This document shows, piece after piece, positions 24,901 through 37,975 of a DNA stretch of 64,000 nucleotides (position 1 is its first letter; the number at the start of each line of letters is the position of its first letter). The notes below the pieces were generated by a model, which was not told the origin of the DNA, made no database searches, and saw nothing but the letters and a program-made list of their open reading frames with translations. Source of the stretch: Mallotus nudiflorus. Lineage: Eukaryota > Streptophyta > Magnoliopsida > Malpighiales > Euphorbiaceae. The translations under genes were made by a program, and so were the position numbers. The DNA lies in assembly GCA_947683625.1 (NCBI GenBank), contig CANTUR010001410.1:1-64000 (forward strand), written 5' to 3'.

Positions 24901-24986
24901 AAATAAAATAATATTAAACAATAAAATATTATTTAAATATCATTTCCCAAAATAATGAGTTTCAAGAAAATTTTTACGTATAAAAC
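21954..24986 (-). repeat. 5' LTR of element C, first part
   Basis: Starts TGTCACGACC at 21954 and is interrupted at 24986 by solo LTR B1; AAAAC at 24982-24986 is one target-duplication copy. It contains the paired hairpins (about 22665-22765), the conserved block near 22850-22905, acceptor-like sequence near 23525 and donor-like GTGAGTTAT near 23262 (minus strand), and a GC-richer block at about 24570-24790. It keeps the 359 bp lost from the 3' LTR. Confidence 0.92.
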
Positions 24987-27290
24987 TGTAATAACCATAG
25001 ATTTTTAATTTTATTTTCTTTTAAAATAGGATTTGCAGTGTTCATAAATTTTACAATCCTATTTGATTATTTTACTATTTTGTGAATAATTCTCATTAAT
25101 TTATGTTTAAATATAATTTTCTACGTAATTGTTTATATTGCAGTTTATTATTTTGGACAATATTGTTTTGATAATACTTAATTTGGGTCATTAATATTTT
25201 AATATTATCATTTTAATAAATTACATTATTTAAGTGTATTTTAGTAGTTTATATATATATATATGCACATATATATTGGGGTTTATTATTAATATTATAT
25301 GTGTATATTAATTATTATTGGGTGTAGTATAAACATATATGTGTGAATAATATATATGTGTGGTGCGTGAATTTAGTGTAATATTATAATATGTTATAAT
25401 ATAAGATTATTAAATTATAATATATAGTATTATGTATATTATATACATACAAAAAAAAAAAAACTTCCTCTCTTTCTTCTTCCTCTAGCGACCCTACCCT
25501 CACTGCGCCTCTCGAAGTACCTCGCCGAACCGCCTTCATCGCCACCAATTGCTACCAAGCTCCTACCCCTTCTTCCCTTTTCCTCCTCGACATGCTCTGA
25601 CTGTCCGAAGCCTGCCAGAACGTCGGAAAATGCAGCGACAACATATGGAAGTTTTTGGCCGTCGATCACGTTTTCGGCCACCGTTTCACTCACCACCGAT
25701 GTCGTTCAAACCCTCTGATGCCAGTGAGTCTTATTCTGAGTTTAGAATGAACTTATATCTCGATTTGTTTGAGTGTTGTTTGATTTTTAGTTTTTAGGCT
25801 TTAAGGTTTCAGATTTTTTTTAGGTTGTGAATGTTTGAATCACACAAAATCCCTTAACTAATGTTGATTCTAGAAGATTGATGTCCATGAAAAGATTTTT
25901 GTTTGAATTTTTAGAATTTATTTTAATTTTTGTGAATTTTTGAATATATTATTATTATTTTATTAATTTTTCATAAACTAATTGTAAAAATATTAAATTT
26001 GTGATTTATGATATTATTATATATTGTTATTAATTTTGATGTTGAGAAATTAATTTTTGGAAATTTTACATAATTTTAATGAATATTTTTAGTTTATGTA
26101 AATATTGGATAATTGAATTAAATGAATATTTTGGTTGAATTTAAAGTTTAATTGTGTGTTTTAGTTTATGTTAAAATGTTATCTAATGATAAAATAATTT
26201 TTATGAATTTATATAATTTTTATGGAATTTTATATAACCTATGTGTATTTTAAATTATTAAGTTAAACATGTACTTTGTTGAAATTAATGGTTAACTATG
26301 AGTTTTAGTTGATATTAGAATTATATATGTTGATTAAATAAATTTAATGATTTTATAATTTTTGAGGAATTATTAAGTATATTGGATATTTGATATTGTA
26401 GGGGTAAATGTGTAATTTTGTATTAATTATAGTTAAATATTATGTTTTTGTTGATTGTATAATTATTTAAGGTATTAAAATGATGTTTTACAAATTAATT
26501 ACTATTTTTAACTAATTAATACTATTTTTCAAAAACTGTTTCAAATAAGATATCATATATTATTTTGGAAATAAAATGGGTTTTAAACTAATTTTATAAT
26601 ATAATTAAATTGTGAACTTTATTATATTATGTTGAATAATTGTAAAATTTAATTTTTATTAAAATTATATAATATTTGAATTTCATTAGTTAAATGTGTG
26701 TTTTATTACTTTTGTGATGATAAATTGTGATTTTAAATGTTATTTGCAATTTATGTCAATTTAATTGTAAAATGGGAATTTTGTTCCATTTATGAATTTT
26801 TACTATCAAATATTATTTAAATTAAACTTTTATGTTTTAATTAGGAAATAAAGGTTTTTAAATATTTTTACGGGTTTTTGATGGTTTTCATTATTTTACT
26901 ATTTAATATTATTGATTGTGTATTGTGAACTTCGGTTGGGGATTTGTGAAGTTCCAGGTCTCAACCCGAGGTATTGTGCCTTGAGATTTTAGAAGTGTAT
27001 TTTCTGTGCAGGATCAGCCTTACTTTTGTAGGGAGATGCATGTTTTATAGAGGAGACTCTGCCGAAATTTCGGTAGATTTTTCGAAAAACGTGACAACCG
27101 ATCCGAGTCTAATTCTGAATTCTTGATTGAATCTGTCTATAGTAATCCTAGAAGTATAGAGTTAGAAGTTTATTCTGACGGTTATTTTTTATTTTAGCTT
27201 TCTAGCTGCGCCAGGACTGAGGCCTAACGGACCAGGCCCATTGAGTATGTCTCGAGGAGCGCACACCAGTGAGTTATTATACTGTATATA

Positions 27291-30200
27291 TGTCATGACC
27301 CAAAACAGGGGCCATGACCGGCGCTAGGGAACGGGAATTCTTTCGAATCCGGAATCCGTAGCAAGCCTAAAAAATAAAATAAAACATGCAATAGTAATAA
27401 CAATATATAATGCAGCGAAAATAAAAATCATAAATATAATAATAACATATGCACCAACTGGATTTAAATCAAATCCTCATCATTACATATATATAAACTC
27501 TTTTAATACAAATCCAGTTCAAATATAATACAATATCTCTTTAAATATTTAATGACTATTGCAGTGTCTAGATAAAATAAACCCAAGACTCAGAGAAGCA
27601 GTCTACACAAAGAAGCCAGGGTGGAAGAAATCCGGCGTACAGGCCTGCTACTGAGGTCTGAAGATGATGACTCTCCTGAAAAATAGTCAATGGAGGGGAG
27701 TCAGACCTCACTGAGTGAATTACTATAATATATATACATGCATACTAAATGACAATGCATACAATCAACAGTATATATCTAATATGTATATATACAGGCA
27801 AATACACACGGATGCAATAAAATCATTTTATATATATTTTACTAAAAATCATCGTTTATGAAGGATCAAATAGAACCCTATGATATCGCAACCTCAAAAC
27901 AGTGTTAGACAACACTCTAGCCATACAGGCTCACTTAATCCAAATATATCCACTTAATCCATTTAGACAGTAGACTGGCCCCGAGACACTAAATCAACCG
28001 AGCTCCAGCAGTCTAACTGTCAGTGTGATTGGCCCCGAGACACTTGGTCAACCGAGCTCCAGCAATCACACCCAAAACACATCACACATCAGATAAATCA
28101 ATTCCAATCAATATCCTCAAACTGGTTAGTAATATAGCCTAAATGCTATAAGCGCACCAGTACGTACTCGGTCCTAGTGCTGCCCACTAGGTAGCACGTT
28201 CTATTGATATCCTTCATTAATAATATAAAACATACATTCATAAAAATAAATGATGCATGAATTTCAATAAAATAACAACATAAACCATATATATACTAGA
28301 AATATACCAAAAGTAAACCAGGTATATTTCGAGTATATATACGTCAAATAAATCCAATCAAATTATAAATTAAGCTAGAAATATATTTAAAAAATATTTT
28401 AAATATAATTTATTAATAAAACATGCATATAATTTAATATATACCAAAAATAAACCAAAAATAAACTAAAGATACACTTAAATACTAATCACGTTATTTA
28501 TGCATATTTAATCAAAATAAAACATATATTCTAAAATCATGCATCCTAAACATATATATATATATATATATAATATAGTAACTCACACTTAGTGCGTTCC
28601 TCGAGATGGATCTGACGGGCCTGGTCCACTAGGCCTCGGTCTCGGTGCAACTAGACAAATAATAACAATAGAAATCAGAATAAACCTAACAGAAAATCCT
28701 AGAACTCAATCTAGAATATTAAACACAGAATCAAAATTAGGGTTCGATCGGATATCACGTTTTACGAGAATCCTACCAAAAATTCAGCAGAACCTCCCTT
28801 GTAAAACGGACATCTCTCTACCCAAAGAGTAGAGCCGACCCTGCAAAGAAATACGCTTCGAAAAACAGGCACAACAACTCATCCACAACCCCTTGGTCGG
28901 ACTCCAAACTACAGTCTACCGATCGGGGTCCACAATCACAGAATAATTTCAAATACCAAAAATACCCTTATAACATAGAAATACATTTAATAAATATAAT
29001 TTACATAATTAACCTTAAAACACTGTAAAAACTGATAAAAACTCATTTTATTAGTAAAATCGTATATTATATATATAATTGAAAATAATTCACGAAAAAT
29101 AGTTTTAATTAGTTAAAAATACTAAATAATTTGTAGAAATCATTTTTATACCTTAAATAACTATTAAAACCAATTAAATTACAGTTTTTAGCCAATTTGT
29201 GTAAAATTACCAAAATACCCCTATATATGTAAATATACTAAAATTCATTCAAAAATTCACCAAAAATAGTATAATTATCAAAAATTAATTTTATCAACAT
29301 ATTTATCAATAATATCAATAATTAAACTCAATTTACCAATTAATTTCAATTAAAAACACAATTAACCTAATTTTTCCCAAAATTACCTAAACTAATAAAA
29401 TTCAAAATAAATACATAGAAATTCATAAAAATTCCAAATAAATTCCTATAATTCATTTCAACACCTATATTTATCATAAAACACAATTTCATAATTTATT
29501 TAATTAATTTCCGAAAATTAGAAAATAATATTAAAATATTCAAAAATACCCAAAAATCAAAATAATCTCCAAAAATTCCACAAAAATTCATAAATGTAGA
29601 TTAAGCTAAGAGGAACAAAATTTGTGAAGGAATTTTTCATGAATAAATCAAATTGAATTTCAAAAAATTTAAGAACCCTAATAGGCCAAATTCGAAAAAT
29701 CAAAACCTAAGCAAATCAAGACCATTTCAACTCAAACCAAGGCTAGAATCACACTCACCAGAGCTCAAGGAGAAGAAAGAGACTGGCGGTGTCAAAAATG
29801 GTGGCCGAAAACGTCATGATCGATGGTGAAGAAGAATTCGGCTTCTCCAGCCAAAACTGACCTCCAGACGCTGGAAACGGCTGCTACAAGCGGCGAGGAA
29901 TGCTGAGGAAGGTGGTGGCATGCTAGACGGCACACCAACGGCAAGGAAACGACGTGACAGGCGGCGGAATGACGATGGGGAGGGTCAGGGAAGAAGGAGG
30001 AAGTCGGGGGCAATTGTGTAATTTTCCAAAATTTCATTTTTTTGACTTATAATATGTATATATATATACTTTATACTATATATTAAAATAATATTAAATT
30101 ACACACATTAAATATACACCACACACTTAATATTTAATATTTTAAAATTTAATAATAAATAAAAATAATTAAATAACAATAAAATTAATAAACAAATAAT

Positions 30201-30526
30201 AAAATATTAGGGTAATATTAATTAAACCCTAATTAAATAAATAAATACACATATACACGTTATCTAGTATTTTAAAATATGTATGAGCTCATGCAAGTCC
30301 GTAAATATACTTAAAATAATTAATAGTAAATTATTTAAGTGAAAATTTCCCCGAAAATGCAAGTCCCGGGAAAATTTTACGTAAAGCACTTAAAATAATA
30401 CATAATAATTAAAATAAGTTTTAAATACATATCAACTCGTAAAAATACCATAATATATATACAAAAATTATTAACACTGCATTTTCCAATGCAGTATTAA
30501 AATATTTAAAAACACGGGATATTACA
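27291..30526 (-). repeat. Solo LTR B2 (3236 bp)
   Basis: Bounded by TGTCATGACCC at 27291 and GGGATATTACA at 30526, flanked by ATATA at 27286-27290 and 30527-30531. It is of the same LTR type as A, D, F and I. No internal sequence is present, so it is a solo LTR inside solo LTR B1. Paired hairpins lie at about 27970-28072 and a GC-rich block at about 29770-30020, with donor-like GTGAGTGTG next to it on the minus strand (near 29757). Confidence 0.93.
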
Positions 30527-31470
30527 ATATATATGCATTGCATATAGGATGCATTACTTAGGGTTTTTCATTCCATTATATGTATTTTTTGAAGTGATTT
30601 AAATTATAATATTTTTGGTATATCTAGAGCTCTAGAGCTGTATTTTTGTATATATATGCATGTTATTTTGATATATGCACGTTAAATAATTAGATTCATA
30701 TTTAACACATTTTAATTTATGCACATGTTTTAAACGTACATTTAATCACAATTATTTTATTAAATGATTGGTATACTTTAGGTATAGTTTCGGTATATTT
30801 AAGGTTTATTCTTAAATAATTGCATGCTATATTGTGAACTTACACTCAAATTGTTTTTAAGTTTATTTTTTATATATTTTGATATATATTTCCCAAATAA
30901 ATGTATGTTTTGTTATTAATTGAAACCTAAAACAGTAGTGGTATAGTTAGGGTTTAATTGTGGTATATGCATGCTAGAAAATTAGGTTATTTTGGTAGAA
31001 TGTGAATATAAGTCAAACCTAAACACATATTTAACTGAATATTTACACATAAATGTTTTATTAAGTGATTTGTGTACCTAGGGTATATCTTTTGTATATT
31101 TAGGTATATTTTTAAGAAAATGCATGTTATATTATGAATACACACTTAATCGTTTTTAACTATATTGATGGTTACCTTTAGTATATTTCATATTTTATTT
31201 GATATATATATATATACCCGAAATATACTAGGTATATTTTTGGTATATATATATATGGTTGATTTTACTAATAGGAATATTTTTCCACATTAATTATTTT
31301 CAGAATGAATGATTTATTTTAATTGAAGGATGTCAATAGAACGTGCTTCCTAGTGGACAGTACTAGGATCGTGTACGTACCGGTGCAATAGATAAGGGTT
31401 GAGTGAGAATTAATTTTGGTGACTATAATTGATTTGATTGATTTGACTAAGATTAATGGTACGTTAGATA

Positions 31471-31703
31471 GTGTGATTGCGGGGCCAATCACACTAACAG
31501 TTAGACTACTGGAGCTCGGTTGACTTAGTGTCTCAGGGCCAGTCTACTGTCCATAGTGGAATGAATGATCTATTGGGTTAATTGAGATGTGAGGTGATTA
31601 ATAGTGTGATTGTTGGAGCTCAGTCGACTAAGTGTCTCGGGGCCAATCACACTGACAGACAGACTGCTGGAGCTCGGTCGACTTAGTGTCTCGGGGCCAG
31701 TCT
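31471..31703 (+). other. Four-unit hairpin cluster in B1
   Basis: Units: 31471-31494 (stem GTGTGATTG/CAATCACAC with only CGGGGC as loop), 31503-31545 (AGACTA/CAGTCT), 31604-31652 (GTGTGATTG/CAATCACAC, full loop) and 31661-31703 (AGACTG/CAGTCT). LTR G has the same four-unit order at about 51081-51310, so the expansion marks this LTR type. Confidence 0.65.
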
Positions 31704-32382
31704 ACTGTCCAGATTGGAATAAGTGTTCTATTTAGAATTAAATGAGCCTGTATGGCTAGAGTGATGATGGGGTTGTTGAGGTTGTTATTATTAGGGTTCT
31801 ATGGATCCTTCATGAATTTAATTAAACGTTTTCTACATTTAGTACATTTATAAAAGCAGAGTTTAGCATTCATCTGAATTGTGTTTATATACATATATAT
31901 AATAATGCTTGATTGTTATGGTTTGGATTGCATGTATATATAGTATAATAGTTCACTCAGTGAGGTCTAACCCCCCTCAATTATTTTTTTTCAGGAGATC
32001 CTTTATCGTCAGACCTTAGTCGTAGAGTTCCTTGCCGGTGTTCTTCAGTCCCGGCTATTTTATGTAAATGTATATTCTGAACTCTGATTTGTATTCTAGA
32101 AACTGCAGTAGTTGTGTTATTGAATCAAAAGAGTATTATTTTGTTTTAATATTAAATACTCTAAGATATTGTATTTGAACACTGTACGAATATGTACTTA
32201 TTTATAGAAGGATTGGGAGTATATATTTTATATATTGATTCAAAAAATTTTAATTCTGTCATACTTTTATTTATTTATTGCATGCTTTATTTTTTTTTAA
32301 GGCTTGCTATGGGTTCCGGATTCGAAAGAATTCTCATTCCCTAGCGCCGGTCATGACTCCTAGTTTGGGTCATGACAAAAAC

Positions 32383-32506
32383 TATAAATAAATATAAAAT
32401 AACATTAATTATTCATAAAATAAATAATCAAATGTATATCTTTAAAATTTATTAATATTGCATATCCCGATATATATAAAAAAATTTAAAAACTAGGGTT
32501 CTAACA
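32383..32506 (-). repeat. 5' LTR of element C, remaining part
   Basis: Continues C after B1 and its AAAAC duplication (32378-32382). It ends GGGTTCTAACA, identical in form to the end of the 3' LTR at 16966. Together the two parts give an LTR of about 3157 bp. Confidence 0.9.
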
Positions 32507-32861
32507 TCCTCCATACTCTTTAAATACACCAGTATATCATCAATGAAGACTACTACAAACTGATCTATAAATGGTCTGAATACCATGTTCGTCATATCCA
32601 TAAAAGCAGCTGGTGGATTAGTCAACCCTCAAATGACTTCACTAGAAAATCATAATGGCTATATCGAGTGCGAAATATCATTTTAAGAACATCGACTTTA
32701 CTAATCCACAACTGATGATAATCCAACCTCAAGTCAATCTTAGAAAATAACTATGCACCCTAAAGGTGATCAAATAAATCATCTATCCTCGAGAGAAGAT
32801 ACTTATTCTTCACTGTCACCTTTTTCAGCTCTCTGTAGTCAATGCATAGTCTCAGGGTACC
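32507..32861 (-). pseudogene. Reverse-transcriptase fragment of gypsy element E
   Basis: A 355 bp piece of gypsy reverse transcriptase on the minus strand, from the CIDYREL region (near 32850) to just past FIDDILVY (near 32530). It is bounded left by the outer end of C and right by the outer end of LTR H, so it is the only visible part of the host element into which both were inserted. The rest of E must lie far outside the window on both sides. It is the oldest layer here. Stops and replacements show it is dead. Confidence 0.85.
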
Positions 32862-34687
32862 TGTCATGACCTAAACCAGGAGTCATGACCGGCGCTAGAG
32901 AATAGGAATTCTTTCAAATCTAGAACCCGTAGCAAGCCTTAAAAAGAAAAGCATGCAATAACTAAAATAAAATATGCACCAATAAATAAAACTCAAGCCA
33001 AAATAATTAAAATAATTTTTGTCATATCTTAAAATAAAATATGTAATACAACATTCAGAGAAAAGCCTCTGAAATTACAATCAACATACAGTAAATACAC
33101 AATACAACTCACTACTACAATTTTCTAAAGTATAAATAAAATTAAGTAGTTTACATAAACAAGCCAAGCCTGAGGAAATCCGGTGGATGGGCCTACTGCT
33201 AAGGTCTGAAAAAGAAGAATCTCTTAAAAAATCAACTGAGAGGAGTCAGACCTCACTGAATGAATTGTTATAATATATATACATGCATCTCATAATGTCA
33301 TGTGCAATCAAACATCCGTATATAATAAATACATATACAAGCATTTCACACAAATGCTGAAATCACTTTATATAAGAATGCTGAAAAACATATGTTTATG
33401 AAGGATCAAATAGAACCCTATTTAATCACAACCTTAAACAACATCATCACTCTAGCCATATAGGCTTGCTTAATTCCAAATCAAATCACTTATTCCATTT
33501 GGATAGTAGATTGGCCCTGAGACACTGAGTCAACTAAGCTCCAGCAGTCTCACTATCAATGTGATTGGCCTCGAGACACTAGGTTGACTGAGCTCCAGCA
33601 ACCACACTATTAATTATACCACATCTTAAATCATCAATCAATCTCAATCAAATCATGAGTAATTCTCACTTAACCCTAATTCTATTGCACCAGTATATAT
33701 ACAATCCTAGTGTTGCCCACTAGGTAGCATGTTCTATCGATATCCTTCATTTAAAATAAAACATTCATATGGGAAAATAATTAATGTATAATACATTCAT
33801 AATAATAAAATAAACCATATATATACCAGAAATATACCTAAAATAAACTAAGTATATTTCAAGTATATATATGTCAAATAAATTCAAATTAACCATGAAA
33901 TATACCAAAAATAAACCAATAACATACTAAAGGCATTTTAAGTATAAGTAAAAAATAAAACATGCATTTATTTTGAAATATATCAAAATATACTAAAAAT
34001 ATACCTAAAGTATGATTAAACATTTAATGAAACATTTTATAAATAAATACAAATCAAAACATGTATATCTAAACATGAAACCTAAATATGACTTATATAT
34101 AAAATAACAACTCATAAGTTTGCGCTCCTCGAGACTGGTTCGACGGGCCTAATCCACTAGGCCTCAGTCTTGGCGCAACTAAACAATAAAATAATAACAA
34201 CAATCAGCATAAATCTAACTTATACTTCTAAAGAGACTTGATCCAGGAATACAAAACTAAGACAAGATTGAAAACTCAAATAGAAACAAAATTTCATGAT
34301 CAACCCGATGTCACATTTTATGAGAATTCTACCAAAAATTCAACAGAGCTTCCTTTATAAAACGGACATCTCTCTACTAAAAAGTAGAGCTGATCTTACA
34401 AGAAAACACACTTTTAAAGTCAAAATATTCAACATCTTCGATTGGGACCCTGAACTACACAATTCCCAACCAAAGTCCACCATTCACCAAAAGTACATAT
34501 AATATAATAAATGTATCACAAATCAATAAATTCCATAAATATCCTCAAAATATAGCATATTTAAACAATAAAACACTAAACATAATTATTTCACAATAAT
34601 TAAATAAAAATCCCAAAATAATAATATAATATTATTAAAAATCAAAACTTTCAATAATCCAATATTAAATAGTAAAATTTCACTTTT
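32862..34687 (-). repeat. LTR H, left part (minus strand)
   Basis: Starts TGTCATGACCTAAACC at 32862 right after GGTACC of E and is cut at 34687 by the 3' LTR of F. Its end sequence (CCAGGAGTCATGACC) resembles B1 and G, so it probably belongs to the 4.15 kb type. It has hairpins at about 33505-33610. The acceptor-like site near 34405 has changed from AG to AA. Whether it is a solo LTR or part of a full element cannot be told from the window. Confidence 0.85.
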
Positions 34688-37600
34688 TGTCACGACCCAA
34701 AACAGGGGCCATGACCGGCACTAGGGAATGGGAATTCTTTCGAATCTGGAACCCGTAGGAAGCCTAAAAATAAAATAAAACATGCAATAATAATAATAAC
34801 ATAATTTGCAGCGAAATAAAATCACAAATAAGATAAGTAAATATACATCAATGGATTTAAATCCTTATCTCATATATATAAATATTCCTTTAATACAAAT
34901 CCAGTTCAAATATTTAAAGTACATATCTCATACAAATAAAATACAACAATCTCACAATCGACCATAACTACTACAGTGTCTAGATTATAAAAATAAAAAT
35001 CAAGTGAGCATTTTACATAAAGAAGCCAGAGCAGAAGAAATCCGGCATATAGGTCTGCTACTGAGGTCTGATGAAGATGACTCTCCTGAAAAATAGTCAA
35101 CGGAGGGGAGTCAGACCTCACTGAGTGAATTACTATAATATATATACATGCATACCAAATGACAATGCATACAGTCAATAGTATATATATAATAAGCATA
35201 TATATAAGTAAATACACACAGATGCAATAAAATCATTTTATATATTTTTATTGAAAATCACAGTTTATGAAGGATCAAATAGAACCCTAGAAAATCGCAA
35301 CCTCAAAACAGTATTAGATAACACTCTAGCCATACAGGCTCACTTATTCCAAATATAATCACTTGATCCATTTGGACAATAGATTGGCCCCGAGACACTA
35401 AGTCAATCGAGCTCCAGCAGTCTGACTGTCAGTGTGAGTGGCCCCAAGACACTTGGTCAACCGAGCTACAGCAATCACACTCCCAAAACGTATCTCACAC
35501 ATCAATTAATCATATCCAATCAATATCCACAAACAGGTTAGTGATATAGCCTAGATGCTATCAGCGTACTGGTACGTACTCGATCCTAGTGCTGCCTACT
35601 AGGTAGCACGTTCTATTGATATCCTTCATTTTTAAATAAAACATACATTCCTAAATAAATGATGCATGAATTTCAATAAAATAGCAACATAAATTATATA
35701 TATACTAGAAATATACCAAAAGTAAATTAGGTATATTTCGAGTATATATACGTCAAATAAATCCAATTAAATTACAAAATAAACTAGAAATGTATTTAAA
35801 AACATTTTCAACATAATTCATTAATAAAACATGCATATAGTTTAAAATATACCAAAAATAAACCAAAAACAAACCAAAAGTAAACTAAAAATTAAACTTA
35901 AGTATTAATTAAACCATTATGCATTTTAGTCAAAATAAAACATGGATTTCTAAAATCATGCACCCTAGAACATATATATATAGAATAGTAACTCACAAAT
36001 TATTGCGCTCCACGAGATGGGTCCGATGGGCCTGGTCCACTAGGCCTCGGTCTCGGCGCAACTAAACAAACAAATAACGACAGGAATCAGAATAAATCTA
36101 CCAGAAAATCCTAGAAACTCGACCTAGAATACTAGACACAAAATTAAATCAGAATTGGACCGGATATCACATTTTATGAGAATTCTACCGAAAATCCGGC
36201 AGAACCTCCCCTGTAAAATGGACATCTCTCTACTCAAAGAGTAAAGCCAGTCCTGCAAAGAAACACACTTAAAAAATAAACACAAAACACAACCACAATC
36301 CCTCGGTCGGACTTCAAACTACAATTATCGACCGAGGTCCACAATTCACAGAATATAAACAAAATACCCTTATATACTAAAAATACATTTTATAAGTCAA
36401 AATTACGTAATTAACCTTAAAACACAGTAAAAACTGATAAAAACTCATTTTATTAGAAAAATCATATATTATATATAATTTGAAAATAATTTATGAAAAA
36501 TAGTTTTAATTAGTTAAAAATACTAAATAATTTTTAGAAATCATTTTTATACCCTAAATAACTATTAAAACCGATTTAATTACATTTTTAGCCAATTTAG
36601 TGTAAAATTACCAAAATACCCCTATATATATAAATATACTAAAATTAATTCAAAAAAATTCACCAAAAATCATATAATTACTTAAAATTAATTTTCTAAA
36701 TATAAATATCAATAATATCACTAAATAAACTCAATTAACTAAGTAACTTCAATTAAACACATAATTAACCCTATTTTCTCAAAATTACATAAACTAAATA
36801 AATTCAAAATAAATACATAAAAATTCAAAAAAATTACAAATAAATTTCCATAATTCATTTCAACACCTATATTTACCATAAAACACAATTTCATAATTTA
36901 ATTAATTAATTTTCAAAAATTAGAAAATAATAATAAAATAATCAAAAATACCCAAAAATCAAAATAAATTCCAAAAATTCACACATGAAGATTAAGCTAA
37001 GGGGAACAACATTTGTGAAGGAATTTTTCATGATTCACAAATAAAAGCTTAAAAAAATTTGAAAACTCAATATGGCCAAAATGAAGGTCAAGCTCAAACC
37101 TCAACAACCACCCATTTTTCAGCCAAAAGAAGCTTAGAATAGGGACCACCGAAGCTCAGGGAGTCGATGGAGACTGGCGGTGCATGAAATGGTGGTCGGA
37201 ATCGCGATCGACGGTGAAGAGCTTCACACGCTGCCATAGTAAATTCTAGGCATTCCAACGAGCTTCCGGCGACCTGATCACGTCGGAGAGGAAGAGGAAG
37301 GAGGGGGGAAGAGGTTGGCGGTAGCTGGTAGCGGAAAAGGGCGGTCCAGCATGCAAAATTGAGAGGCACAGTGAGGGTAGGGCGTCGGGGAAGAAGAAGG
37401 AGAAGGGAGGGGCAATTTGATAATTTTGGCAACTTTGATTTTTTTGACAAATAGTTAGGTATATATGTATATATATATAATCACACTATATATTATAATA
37501 ATATAAACTCCCACACACATATAATTTAATATTTTTAAATAATTGATATACTTAAAAATAATTAAATAATATGAAAACTAAATAATAAATAATAAAAATT

Positions 37601-37918
37601 GGGGTAATTAATCAAACCCTAGTTTAATTTAAATATATACACATATACACTTCATTTTAGCACTTTAAAAATAAATATGAGTTCATGCAATTGCGTGAAA
37701 TTATTTAAAATAATTAATATTAAAGTATTTATGTGTTAATTTCCCCGAAAATAAAATTCTCGGGAAAATTTTACTTAAAGTACTTAAAATAATATAAAAC
37801 AATTAAAATTAGTTTTATTTAAATAACAACGCATAAAAATATCATAATTATATACAAAATTATTAACACTGCATATCCCGATGCAATATAAAAATATTTA
37901 AAAACTCAGGATATTATA
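34688..37918 (-). repeat. 3' LTR of element F (3231 bp)
   Basis: From TGTCACGACCC at 34688 to GGATATTATA at 37918; the last bases differ by one transition from the usual ATTACA. It has paired hairpins at about 35387-35480, donor-like GTGAGTTACT near 35995 and acceptor-like CTTTGCAG near 36257 (minus strand), and a GC-rich block at about 37130-37410 containing the conserved FRPPF frame. Confidence 0.92.
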
Positions 37919-37930
37919 GTCTCCCCCCTT
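37919..37930 (-). other. Polypurine tract of element F
   Basis: The minus strand reads AAGGGGGGAGAC, directly before the LTR. Confidence 0.88.
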
Positions 37931-37975
37931 ACAAGAATTCGTCCCTGAATTCCAGAAAGAAGAATAATTACAAGA

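Larger units (their letters stand above)
24987..32377 (+). repeat. Solo LTR B1 (about 4.15 kb), split by B2
   Basis: Runs from TGTAATAACC at 24987 to TTTGGGTCATGACA at 32377, flanked by AAAAC on both sides (24982-24986 and 32378-32382). No primer site, polypurine tract or coding sequence is attached, so it is a solo LTR left by recombination between the two LTRs of an element. Without B2 it is about 4150 bp, longer than the other types. Donor-like GTGAGTCT lies near 25722, acceptor-like TTTTCTGTGCAG near 27012 and donor-like GTGAGTTAT near 27270. It carries four hairpin units (31471-31703) instead of two. Confidence 0.92.
14375..32506 (-). mobile_element. Gypsy element C (minus strand), holding solo LTRs B1 and B2
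   Basis: A third LTR type (sense start TGTTAGAACC) with 3' LTR remnant, polypurine tract, degenerate polyprotein, primer site and 5' LTR. The 5' LTR is interrupted at 24986 by B1. The right outer end TTCTAACA at 32506 abuts reverse-transcriptase sequence of another minus-strand element (E), so C was inserted into E. The left end of the 3' LTR is displaced out of the window by D. Confidence 0.93.

Noticed and set aside
32507..32861. Continuation of element C coding sequence
   Set aside because: It lies outside the 5' LTR end of C (32506), duplicates RT sequence already present in C, and is bounded by another LTR, so it belongs to the host element E.
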